From Onchocerca volvulus (Eukaryota; Nematoda; Chromadorea; Rhabditida; Onchocercidae): a stretch of 64,000 nt of DNA. Position 1 is the stretch's first letter, and every line of letters starts with the position of its first letter. Shown here one piece after another: positions 1 to 11,795 of the stretch. The stretch covers positions 23,814,422 to 23,878,421 of the forward strand of contig HG738137.1 in the NCBI GenBank assembly GCA_000499405.2, in the 5' to 3' direction. The notes beneath the pieces were generated by a model. That model searched no databases. It was given only the letters and a program-made list of their open reading frames with translations, and was not told where the DNA came from. The position numbers and the translations under genes were made by a program.

Positions 1-1454
1 TTTTTTTTTTTTTTTTCAAATATGCAATAAATTTTCTAATCATTTTAAAAAGAAATTAGATATCATAAAGTTTTTTGATTCTAAAAAGTGCATATATCTC
101 AACAATAACTAAAATAATAAATTAAATTTTAAATTCAATCATCCCGTTAAATGTAAAATTACGTTCCATTTCCTCCAATTTTAATTTTTACATCAAAACC
201 AAAAACAAAGAAAAAATTGAATATTTCTTACTTTGACAAAATCCATTTATGAAATGAAGTGAAGAGAAAAGTTATACGATAAAGATAGCCATTCTTCTTC
301 TCCTTCCTTTCCCCAAAAGTATCAAAAAAATTAAAAAATATCAATTTCCATTTAAATTGTCAAAAAGAGTTTGATAAATATTTTCTACTTATCATATTAA
401 TAGTAAGAATTTGATATCAATTTTGCAAATGCTTTTGGGAAAAAAATCTTATCGATTTGTATTGGATTGGAAATTGCCTTTTGCTATGGCAACTCTGCTA
501 GGTTAGCAATATGCTTTCTTGGGTAATACCATATTATAAACAATGTCATTCATATGCAATAATGAAGAGTAAATGAACAATACGCAGTAAATATAAAAGT
601 TAATAACAGTCGTCTATTGCTGATATGTCGCTCATGTTGTTGTTCAAATCGTTTTTGATATTGGATTGGTTTTGAATTGCCGCTGATTGCGATATTAAAA
701 AAACTGCTGCAAAAGAAATGAAAAAATGGTGTAGAAGAATCCGATTTCATTCAAAATGCTGATATACAAGGGAATATTCTCGTTGAAGACGCTAATGCTA
801 ATGCAGCTAGAACATTGGCTTTGAAAAGACTGCTCGCGTTGAAGACAGTGATGTTGACTACACTGATCTAGCTGACTCGAAACGTCCCCTTTTTATATGA
901 ATGATCCCAGCATTGTAGTGGGTGGAGACTTACATCACAATCATACAAAAAATTGGATAGACGGGCTTAGGATAAGATGAATATTTCTCACTAGCTTCAA
1001 TCTTTGCAACATTCCTGACAGTTAACATCTTAACACCTTTCTCATAATACCGTTAAGCTCTAATAACAAATCAGAAGAGAATAAAGGCCTTCATTCCCAG
1101 ATAGATATATGAGAAATGTTACAAATTTCTCCTGCACAAGTTACTTCGATTATTTCGTTTTATTCATATTATAAATATTCCGGTTTTACTGACAAACTGT
1201 TTTAAGCAATGATGAAAGTACAAATTAAAAATAAATATTTCAAATATACATCTATTGTATAAGATTAACATTAATAGGCAGAGGAATTTGCATTGACTTT
1301 GAAAATTACGCTGAAAGCCATATCAATAATTAAAGTGTGCGAATTGGATTTTAAAAGCAATCCAAATAGAAAAGATTAAATGATTTATATCCGTTACATC
1401 ATATCATATGTTCATGCTGTGTTACTTTGCAAATATCAAGAGTTCATACTGTTT
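1..1454. other. Intergenic, AT-rich, downstream of the MSP-repeat gene
   Basis: No supported gene. The window opens in a T homopolymer (1-16). The stretch at about 770-1000 is less AT-rich than its surroundings and carries short open runs broken by stops, so it may be a worn-out transposon fragment, but no family could be recognised. A minus-strand AATAAA (plus TTTATT at 1159-1164) could be the polyadenylation signal of the gene ending at 1455. Confidence 0.4.
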
Positions 1455-4400
1455 TCAAAAATAAACTGAAGTTATTCCACGATAACCACCACCAGCACCA
1501 CCGCCTCCACCATCACTAACACCAGCACCACCACCAGCACCACCACCAGCACTACCATCTGAACTATCACGACGACCGCCCTTACCTAAAAAGATTTCTT
1601 TAGTTTGTAAGAACAAAAAAAGTTTTTTAAATAATGCAAAGTAGCAATAAGCAAGTGTATATTAAGTATTTTTATCACTCATTATTGGAATTTCATTTAT
1701 TGTCCGGTTCCTTTTCTCCTAACTTATTCCTCATTCTCAATATTTTAATCATTATTTATTTATATTACTTTTTTTCTAATTTATTGGTTTCATTTTGTGT
1801 TAAATAAATTAAAATAAATAACTATATATATATGATTGATCATTAATGAAATATTCACACGAGTTATAAAATCAATAATTAAAATAACATTTGATAGTTC
1901 AATCAAATTTAATTAAGAGTTAGCAAATGACTAGAAATGAAAATAGGCTAAATTCTTAAACAACAAAATAACAATTTATGAAAATTTACTGAGAATTTAG
2001 ATGTAATATGATAATTTAAGTATAATTTATAAGAAGAACTCTATGTATTTTGTATATGGCAAATTGAATAACTTGTTAAAATATTTTCTAAAATTTCAAA
2101 ATTATATATTTTTAAATATAAATTATTATCAAAGATATATGCATGCCAATTTGGTCAGCGGTACTTCCAAAGGCAAATTTAAGATCTTTAGCTTTCTTAG
2201 TAGTGGGAACCACATATGTACTGCGTGTACCAGCGCCACCACCTGCGAAATAAAGTGAAAATTCTTTTGCACCACCCATAGCACTAGTCAGGGCAGCTTC
2301 ATCACTTTCTTTTGCGCCACCGGTAGGTCCACCTGCTGTTAGCATGGCTGACAAGTAATTTTCAACCTCTGCACCTGCACCCGTTTGAGTTACCGTGATT
2401 GCACCAGTGGAACCAGCTTGAGCTATCGTGCCTACACCACCAGCACCAGTCTGAGCTGCCCTGCTCGCACCACCAGCACTGGTTTGAGCTACCGTGCTCA
2501 CACGAGTAGCACCAGTCTGAGTTACCCTGCCTGCACCACCAGCACCGCTTTGAGCTACCGCACCAGCTTTAGCACCGCCAGTACTGCTAGCAGCAAGGGT
2601 TTTACTAGTACTAATAGCGCCAACAGCAGGACTAGCGCTCTTAGCGATACTTCTGATAGTACTAGAGATCTCAGTACCGCCACCAACAGTAATGTCAGTT
2701 CCACTTTTTCCCGCAGCAGGACTGCCAGCAGTTAGAGTGGTCGATAATGCTTGACCACTACCTGGCCAAGGATTTTGAATGAAAGATCATTTGACTATTG
2801 CTTTAATTGGTTATTCGGAAGAGATTTTCTCTTCAATATCGTTCAAAAATTTTTGAAATTTATTTTATTTTTAAAATTACAGTAATTAGATTACCCAATT
2901 TTAGCACAGTTGAGAGTAGTGCTTCACGTAGAAAAGTAATTTCTTTCATCATTTGTGTAATAATTTCTTCTAATCGTTTATTTTCATTAGTTATTGCTTG
3001 CAACGCTGCTTTTAATTCATCATTACTCTTTTTCAGTTCAGGAACATTGAAATCTTTCCAGAAATCTGGCAGAACCACTTGAATAGGAACTAAATACAAA
3101 TTAAATTTGAAATAATTAGTTATTATTATGAAAACATTTATTATTTCATCATAAAATTTACATTCTTTTTTTTTTTTTGTTTTTGTATTTTTCGACTGAA
3201 AAATTTAACTAAAGATTTCTTTTATTAAAAAATTTGTTTAGGGGAAATGTAATTTAATTTATTTTGTGTTCCATTTTTTTATTTGTTTAATGTTTCATCT
3301 TAAGTTATTTTATATTTTATTTCTATAGTAATAGTTCTACATGCAATATTCCAGCATATTTTTTTTTAATATCGAGAGTAATAAGAAAAAAAATGAATAA
3401 TTTTTCTGTCATTTTGGGAATGCTACGGGTTTACCAAATTAGGCATTCGAATTATAATAATAACTTGTGTAATCTTAGCAAACGGTAATTAAAATATATT
3501 GTAATCAAAAAAGAATTTTGTTCGCTTCCTAGTTTATTTTATGATTTATTTACTGCCTTATTTTGATGTTATCTAATTAGTTAGTACTGTTATTCCTCAT
3601 TGATCATTTGGTATGAAATTAATTTGTGAAAAGAAAATGTTGAATTTGTTTCTTCTATTCCAACTATTTTTTTAAAGCAACGAAATTTTCTCGACGCTTG
3701 AAAAAAAAAAAATTTTTTTTTGAAATAAATAAAAGTGCATACTGCTTTCCTTTTTACCACCTTTCTTTTTACCTGAAAATTATCATTTATTAAAAAGCAA
3801 TAATTCTGTTCAAAAATTTTCTTCATCTTCCAAAGTACATTGGAATTATCCATTGTTCATTCAAATATTATCATGAAAAGCCACTCTAGTGATAAAGATG
3901 ATAATAAATAATAATGTGATAAAATTTATATTGATGACTAATATTAAAATGAATCGATGAAATATTCCCTAATTTTTGCATATGCTACAGTAATAATAAC
4001 CAATTCTTAAATAAATAACTTCGACTGATAAAAATATGGGTAACTTTTAAATAATCCAAAAAAGTTACGATTATGATGATTATAATGGTTATCAATATTT
4101 GGTTTTTCATATTAATCATGATTTTAATTTCAATCATTTAGCAATCAAAAAAAAAAAACAAACATGGATTAAGTTTTTTTCAATTAATCATGGTTAACAC
4201 TATCCATTAATTATTATTATTATTTATTATCAATTATTTGTTATTACTATTACTATTATTTTCATTATTATTATTATCATTATTATTATTGCTATTATTA
4301 CTATTATTATTTATTGTTATTTTTACCAAAAACATGCAATGTAATATTAGTATGACTGTCTGATCTCTATATTCCATGTTCACTTGATATGATAGTGATA

Positions 4401-7400
4401 AGATAAGAATTTATCGGTTTTTCAAATCGATCGAAAATTAGTACGAATCATTGATCGAACTTACCATCTTCCTCACTTGAACTAACGCTTTCTTCTTCTT
4501 TTCTCTCTTTTTCTTTCTCTAACTTCTCTTTCGATAAACTAACGCCTTCAGCCTTTCTTTTTATGTCTTTTTCTTTTTCTAACTTCGCTTTCGATAAACT
4601 AACGCCTTCAGCCTTTCCTTTCACGCCTTTTTCTTTTTCTAACTTCTCTTTCGAAAGTATTCGTTCTACTGGTCCTTCTTTCTCCTTATCCTTGTATAAT
4701 TCTTCAATTTCCGTTTCCAACTTACGATCATCGTAACCTGGCTGAAAATTTCATTAATCAATTAATTAATTAATTGATTACGAAAAATTTTACTTTTTTA
4801 TTGTCAATAAATTCCAGAAAATTGCATCAGATAAAAATTTTAATTGGTTTCTTCTGGAAAAATATTTCATTTTACATAAATCTTTTCATGTTTTTTTTTT
4901 TTTTTTAAATTATCAAACATTGCGCAATTATTCAATGATATTTGGATGAAACCAATATAGAGCTCCTCCTCATAATGCTAATAAAAGATATTGTTTTTAA
5001 ACTTATAAGAATATCTTCACCATCTCTCAACGAGATTCTCACATTCGCATTAGGTTTTGACGTAGTAGAAATGTTTTTATGACCTCTTGAATGGATTTAA
5101 ATTGTGTTACACACAAAATATAGAACTTATTTAATTGCTTTCAAAAAGGTTCAAACGCTGAGCGTCAACTTTAAATGACTTTCATAATTAGCTATTTGAA
5201 ATATATCAGTTTAAATGATTATGATTGCTAACCGAAAACTAATGCTTTACATGAAAATATTTCGAATGCATGAAAATTTGCTTGTGAAATAATAATCATT
5301 ATTGATAAAGTAAATGTTTACTTACTGAAGGAGTAAACTTTTGACCTATTTTGGTCACCACTCTACCCATTATAGTTGGTACATCATCTGGTAATTTTTT
5401 ATCGACGTATGCTATAAAAAAAAAAGCAAAAAAAAAACTTTATTTAGCAATAACAAAAGATAAAATAAGAAATATCAAAAATTCTGCTTAAAATCCTAAA
5501 TACATTTAAGTTCTCGTTTCATCTGGATAAGCTTTCCTGAATTATTTGAAAAACAAAATTCGAAAATTTGGTAAAATTTAGACTTATGTATCTAGCAAAT
5601 GCTAATTTGAATTCTTATCTTACTTCAATTATTTTAAAATTTCGATTGAAATTGCAGTTTTTCATCAACTTTCTAATATTTAAATCATATTCCAGCAAAA
5701 AAAAAAAAAAAAAATTTATCGCTGATTTCAAATTCAAATTCTTGTATATTATATTTTAATTTCATTACTTTAAAAATTTTCAATTTTTATAAAGTTTTAT
5801 AATGTAAGAAGACTGGAAAATTTGCATCATTCAAAATACTTTTTTTTTTACCTCTTACACGTAAAATCAGCACACCTACATCAGCTCCATCAACAAACGG
5901 CTTTCTTGGATCATAACCTTCTGGTGATGCGATGTACTCCACTACCAGTTTTGTTTTTCCTGGCTTTCCAGGCTGAAGCATAATGATGACATGGCTTTCC
6001 AGGTTAAGGTAAACTGATGACATGCTATACTAGGACAAAATAATGATTGGCTTTCAATCTAAAATAATATAATGATATGATTTTTAGGCCAGAATAAAAT
6101 GATGACGGAGTGTTTATACAACAATAGGATGAAATTTCGATGAAGAAATGTTTCGATAAATAACGCAATGAAACAAAGGTAACAAAATGAAGTAAGCAAT
6201 TTAGCAATTCATATTATTCAATTTCTAAATATTATCGGGAATAATAATTCATCTTGTTGAAAAAAAAAAATTATTTTAGTACACGGATATATTCCTTTAT
6301 TATGTATCAATAAAAAATGCACCGATAAATCAATATTAATTGGTCAGTCAATCAATTAACCAATTAATCAACTAGCCATTCAAGCAGTCGGGATCAATAA
6401 ATCAATCAAATTAATACCAACAAATTAATAATAGTAATTTTAAAATATTACTTTTAATTCACTAACAAAATTATGAAAATTTTTGGTAAAAAATAAAAAT
6501 TATTTTCAATAATTTACAATTAATAGAATGTTTTTTCCTTTGTATATTATTGTTAATATCACATTCGCATTGAATGATAATATGTAAAAATGAGAAGAAA
6601 TTTTTTTAATAAACTGAATAATTTGCAAATTAATCAACAAAAGGTATTTGCGAAACTAACTAATCGCCGTAGAAAAAGCTCCTTCTTAACGCCAGGTTTT
6701 ATGAAACCAAGCGGTGGCGATACCTAAATTATTATTTTTCAATTAGCATTTCGATTTATTGTTCCATCCAAGCAATAATAAATTATTGCCATATTCAAAT
6801 CACAGACGATTTTTATCTAATTTTAAGGTGCTCTACAAGCTTTCTAAATGGAGAAAAAGGAATAAAATATTTTCTCAAAGTCAGTAAGAGGTCGGATCTA
6901 TCAATAAGAGAAATAGAATGTAGAAATTGATCAGGCTCTGAAACGTAGATGCCATATAATTAATGATTTGATGCCGTATAAGAAAGACATTAAAAGACTT
7001 TAATAGTTTATAAAATTTTTATGAGCTTGACAAGTCTTAAGTAATTTAAAACTTTGACCAAAAATGAATAATTTGAAAATTAAAATGCTTTAAAGCGAAA
7101 GGAATGTCGTTAATGATCATAGAATTGCTTTCTAGGATTCTCATGCAGCATGTGTAATCTTTCATGCAATCATTAATAGACATATTCCATTGATTAATTC
7201 AAAAAGTATGGTGTGATAATCATTTATACATTGTCATTTACACATTTCATTAGTCAAAAAGTTGGAATTTCAATTGAAGAAAGGTAAGAGATGAATCAGA
7301 ATTATTTAATTACTTTATACAAATCGTAGTGTCTCTGCTTCAGTTTCACTTTAAACGCTAATCGTTCGGTACCAACTGCTTCAAGAATATGTGTCGTTGT

Positions 7401-7837
7401 ACCACCAGTGCATGGGACCTACAGTAAGATTTTCATATCATTTTAGAGAATTACTGTACTTGCGAATTATTTCACACGCAATCAGATTTCAGTTATAAAA
7501 AAAATTTTTTTAGAAGAATAATATATATTTTTTATTCATTTAGAACATTTAACATATATAACATTTATTATTAAACAAATAGTTTTCTCTTCGGATACAT
7601 ACATTTCGGTTGAGATTCGAACAAATAAACAAGTATGTTTCAAAAAGTTTTATTTGTTGAGCAAGAAAACAAACACCAATGACTGAATGAAATGTAAATA
7701 ATTCATTTGTATTAGGGCAATTCAGATTTAAGATTTAATTCGCATTTATGCTGCATTTAAGCTCGATATGAATCATTCCCATAATAAATATGCTACACCA
7801 CCTGTATCATTGCTGGTGTACATTGCAAATAAGACAT
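1455..7837 (-). CDS. MSP-domain (SSP-like) protein with coiled coil and Gly/Ala-rich 11-residue repeats
   Basis: Nine exons on the minus strand: 7837-7802, 7418-7314, 6723-6661, 5972-5852, 5411-5326, 4741-4465, 3089-2895, 2761-2165, 1585-1455. Every join keeps phase, giving 536 residues. Residues 1-108 read as a major sperm protein fold of the small SSP class: VPCTGGTTTH, then ERLAFKVK, GFIKPG, and KTKLVVEYIASPEG. Residues 167-226 hold three 20-residue repeats built on KLEKEK. Residues about 247-290 are a coiled coil (heptad-like ELKKSNDELKAALQA onward). Residues 295-536 are Gly/Ala/Ser/Thr-rich, with six 11-residue repeats at 363-428 and a GGGAGGGAG run near the C-terminus. SSP proteins are sperm-specific in nematodes, so sperm cytoskeletal or scaffold function is inferred. 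MSP plus coiled coil recalls VAP, but there is no membrane segment at the end. The first 36-base exon and the donor at 2164 are the least certain parts. Confidence 0.8.
2361..2558 (-). repeat. Six tandem 33-bp (11-residue) coding repeats
   Basis: Within exon 8 of the MSP-repeat gene. Units in order are VAQSGAGGAGR, VTQTGATRVST, VAQTSAGGASR, AAQTGAGGVGT, IAQAGSTGAIT and VTQTGAGAEVE. All six are exactly 11 residues with no indel. Position 3 is always Gln, position 1 is aliphatic, and positions 5-8 are Gly/Ala-rich. A repeat of this regularity suggests a solenoid or fibrous structure; that is inference. Confidence 0.9.
4475..4654 (-). repeat. Three tandem 60-bp (20-residue) coding repeats
   Basis: Within exon 6 of the MSP-repeat gene, residues 167-226. 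Each unit begins SK(E/A)KLEKEK. The first two end with KAEGVSLS, and the third degenerates into an acidic SSSEED stretch. The units are highly charged and probably helical or disordered. They link the MSP domain to the coiled coil. Confidence 0.85.
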
Positions 7838-9896
7838 AACTCGTACACCGTGTCAGTAACGACCGTATGATTTATTTGAAAATAAATAATGATTAAAATA
7901 TTGAAGAAAGTTGACACTTTTAAATTGCTATAAAATACTCCATTAGAATGCAAATTCTGTAATTAAAATTTAAATAAAACTTTAAAAGTTATGCAAATAT
8001 TTACGAATATTAACCAATGTTACGATCATATGGATCATACTGCTAATATCGTTAGATAGAATATTTAACAAATTTTCAATACTATAAATCATTAACTTGT
8101 ATAAATTATAAATTTGATTGAATGATTAGATTAATTTAATGACCGAATCAATTTTTGTTTCAAGAAATTAATATAAAAAAGTGATATATGCTTGGATTTT
8201 GAGTACTTTGTTGTGCACAATTTGCTCATCCATATTTCAATATTAACAAGATATTTTTATTTCAAAATTTTTGAGATTTAGCAACACATATATCTTGTAG
8301 ATGAAGAAAACAGTAGAAAAACAGGCGAATCAATTTTTCCTAAATACATGTTGCTGAAAACTTGTAGCTTCTTAGTAATTCTTCTCAATATGCGACTTCT
8401 CATCATTCTTCACCATTTTTAACTTTCCGTATACAAGCAATCTCCTATAATAGATTATATTGCCGTTGAGAATTTTAATACTAAACAAGGAAGTAAATAT
8501 ACTCAAATTAGAATCGAGATGAAAATCTTATCAAATCTAAAATGTGCTTATCAATCATTCATTAATAATAGCGACATTTTATAGTATTTTATTATAAAGT
8601 GACAATAACAAACTTTAAAGTGACAGTAACAAACTTTGATATAATGATCCAGTATATCAAAATTTGATTAATTTCGTCAGAAGTAATAAGTAATTTTCAA
8701 ATCTCTCGAATCCGAACTATGTGAAATGATAATTTAAAAAAGCGATTATTAGAATAAATATTCACCTCGAATACCTTCTTGACAATAACTTTTCAAAATT
8801 ATAAATCAATTTCATCATATCATGTTTTGGTTTTGGAATACCTGAAAATAAGGAAAGCTTCAAAAATGCTTGTTTTATCCAATGTCAGACATTTTCATAC
8901 TTTTTATAATGTGTATTATCGTATAACGACATAACTTTTCACAGCATTAATCCGCAGAATTATAAAAAGCTTCAAGTTATCATCATTTATCGCTGTTTCT
9001 TTCTGACCGTAACAAAATTGTAGAGATGTATTCTGCTTTTTACTTATCACAAGTTTCTTCAACTTTTTTTGTTACATTCTCAAAGAACGCAGCAATTATA
9101 TCAACAGTACAATTTCGATAATATTAAAGAGACAACTTTCATGAAGAGAACATATTATGAAGAAAAAGAGATATGTTTATGCAACAAAGAAAAATTCAAT
9201 ACCACGAGCTGGACCATCCGACCGATCTCATGGCATCCATTCTTTGAAATGATTTTTGTGCCCAAGACGCTCTTCTTCTTCATGGTTGGAAGATTCTGAT
9301 ACCATTTTCGGGCTACAATAAAGCTCCTTTGTTTCTCAAGAATATATGCCTTTGCTAGCGCATGAGAATGTCTTGTGGTTAACGTATGATGAAAGAGCGC
9401 TTTTATAAAGCTCATTGACTTAATGGACAAAAAAATAATTTCACAATTAACTGCAGCAAATATGCAATGTCAAATGAAAACACAGGAATTATTAGTTTTC
9501 TTCTTTCATTCTTGCGATTTAAGCGACATCATTCGGTAGTTAGACTGCCAGTAATTCATCTCATACGTTTCCAATTAATCATATAACTCAGTCAATCATC
9601 AAATTTCATGCAAGACTTGATATTAAATTGAAATCCACAGTCAAAAAGGAATTTATTTTTATTTTTTATTCTATATATTCAAGGAAATGCAAAGTTTTAA
9701 TATTTATTTTAAATCATTTAATTAATTAACACTGTGATAAATTTCCTATAATGAAGATCCCCAGAAAATGATTTAAAATAACTATGAATTACATCGCTGA
9801 ACATTCCAATATTTGCAACACACTTTTTATGTGAAAACAAAAAGCGCCTAACAAATGAACTTTTCATAAATATTTGTTTTCATAATATCTTTTCAT

Positions 9897-9955
9897 AATT
9901 TGTACTTTCCATAATATATTCCTATTATATATTCATATTATGAAAAGTACAAATT
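9897..9955. repeat. Imperfect inverted repeat, 21-bp arms
   Basis: Arms at 9897-9917 and 9935-9955 (AATTTGTACTTTCCATAATAT and its near-exact reverse complement) flank a 17-base AT loop. It could be a foldback/MITE relic or a transcribed hairpin. No function can be assigned. Confidence 0.7.
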
Positions 9956-11008
9956 CTGAATAAAGCTGAATATACATGCAAGAAGCGATGATTAGCATGA
10001 TGTTTGATCTTTTCTTGATAAAGAACAATGGCAAAATAAAAGTGCAAATTTTTCATTTTTTATTATATTTATATTTTGGTTGTTTTATAATGTATATTTT
10101 AATTGAACAACTGCTTTTTTTTTTTCTGTTTACAACAATTGGGAATTTCCAAATTAGAAAGTTAGCGAAAAAAAAAATGGAAATATTCAAAACTCAGGCT
10201 TTGAAAGTAACTAACTGCAGTTAAAATGACTTATAAGTCATTACTATGACTTTGATAAATTTTCATACAGATATATTTTCCATCTAAATTTTGTTAAAAT
10301 CGATTTTTGTATTATGTTACTATTTGTTTTTTTTCTTTTTTTTTTCTTTTCTGGTTGGATAATTGTGTTTATTTAGAAGCTTATAGGAGACTGAGTAAAT
10401 ATTATACAAATATTGTTCGATCTCCAACTAATACTCATTAAAAAAAAAAAAAAGCGGCTATGAATAGATGATACGGAAAAGAGGATAGAGCAGTTATTTG
10501 AAGCTATTCCTATTATTTCGGCAATATCAAGTACCGTTTAAAACAGACCAAATAAAAGATGATCGAAAAGATAATTGGCAACAGTTTATTGCACATTGTC
10601 ACCACTTAACTAAGAGTTTTTCATGCATTTTTTCAAACGGTGAGTCCATGAAGTTTTCCATTTCTTTTGTCAAACTATTTTTTGAACTGTACAAATGATA
10701 TTATTTCAAGAAACTTAAAAACACTTTTAATGCTTTTCATACATCATATAATTTAGTATTTTAAGTTTTTTCAGTCTTGATAGCATCCTAACGAATTCTT
10801 TTGGCATTTCTTAAAACCTCACAGAAAAAATTACATGTTTATGAATGCTTCAGTATATGCTTTACAATTTCCATTATTGTGAAATCTACAATTTTGGTTC
10901 ATTTATACAAAATTAAGCTACAAAAATATCATAGGACCTCGGGAAAAATTATGTTTCAAAAATTTTTGAAAAATAACCATTGAAGTTTTCCAATGAAAAT
11001 TTATCGAC

Positions 11009-11020
11009 ATTCTTTTAGAT
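11009..11020 (+). promoter_or_regulatory. Probable spliced-leader acceptor of the 12-cysteine gene
   Basis: A pyrimidine-rich acceptor ending TTCTTTTAG lies 26 bases before ATG 11047. Trans-splicing here would remove the in-frame upstream ATG at 10993, which is why the shorter start was chosen for that gene. Inferred from the sequence pattern only. Confidence 0.4.
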
Positions 11021-11046
11021 TTGCCTATTTTGAAATCACAATTCTC

Positions 11047-11795
11047 ATGCATTTTTTCGTATCAATCTACGCATCTCTCGGTAAGTTCCTCGTTATTTCA
11101 TTCTGTTTAGATATCCGATTACAGCGATAACTAGTTTTATGACAAACACATAAAAAAAAAGAAAAAAAATGTACTTTCAAGCACTGTAGCAAAAAAACGA
11201 ATGAAACAGGAGAAAGCAAGACTAATTTCCTGTCCTTTGTTTTTCTGAAGTTAACGGAAAGGAATGAAAATCAATGAATTAAATCCTGAAATATATGTTA
11301 GATTATTATAGATGCATGCTACGATACTTTAAGAATTCGAAGTGAACCTGAAACTTGCATTCAATCGACGGATTGTTATGATGCCAATGCTGAATGCATA
11401 TACAGTCTGGCCGAATCCCATCATATTTGTTGCAAGCCAAGACCTAATGCCATCTTTCCTGGTAAATTATTAAGCAAATATGAATCAAACCTATTTTTCC
11501 CCAAATCTGATCAAGATGGAATCTTAGAGCAAATAATTACATGCTAAACCATTAATTTTTTGAAAATACCCAACTCCTACAGAAACAGTTCTTGCCAAAA
11601 AGTTAATTTGTATTTAAAGAATGTCCCGATGGACGAAAAATACTGATAATGGGAAAATATATGCCTGTATTATGTTCGTTGGAAAATTCAATCGAAAATG
11701 AAATGTGTCCACAAGGATACGAATGCTTACCTTCAGTGACAACTTTCACCAGAAATAACGAACAATCTTACAATGTTTGCTGCACGACCATTTAA
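11047..11795 (+). CDS. Small secreted cysteine-rich protein, lustrin-like
   Basis: Three exons: 11047-11080, 11312-11461, 11620-11795; 119 residues, phases match. The N-terminus (MHFFVSIYASL) is a short signal peptide. The mature part has 12 cysteines in two six-cysteine modules. Module one has Cys 14, 27, 33, 40, 51, 52; module two has Cys 63, 80, 91, 97, 115, 116. Each ends in an adjacent CC. Module two begins CPDG and contains CPQGYEC, the pattern of the nematode lustrin-type cysteine repeat; module one is more divergent. Such proteins are extracellular, often cuticle-associated or protease-inhibitor-like, but no activity can be assigned. An in-frame ATG at 10993 would extend it by 18 residues and also give a plausible signal sequence. 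Neighbouring genes do not suggest a role. Confidence 0.8.

Larger units (their letters stand above)
7838..11046. other. Intergenic between the MSP-repeat gene and the 12-cysteine gene
   Basis: No gene supported. It holds a 22-bp direct duplication (8597-8639, AAGTGACARTAACAAACTTT twice), a hairpin (9897-9955), and a 91-codon minus-strand open frame (9155-9430) that lacks splice context and resembles no family I know. The two genes diverge here, so both promoters must lie in this interval; no core promoter element could be singled out. Confidence 0.5.

Noticed and set aside
2385..2735. Plus-strand 116-codon Ser/Thr-rich open frame
   Set aside because: Shadow of the minus-strand Gly/Ala repeat exon of the MSP gene.
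7600..7630. GTTCGAATC on the minus strand, resembling a tRNA B box
   Set aside because: No acceptor stem, D arm or anticodon arm could be folded around it.
9155..9430. Minus-strand 91-codon frame
   Set aside because: No splice context, no recognisable family and no signal peptide; the overlapping plus-strand frame is equally open.
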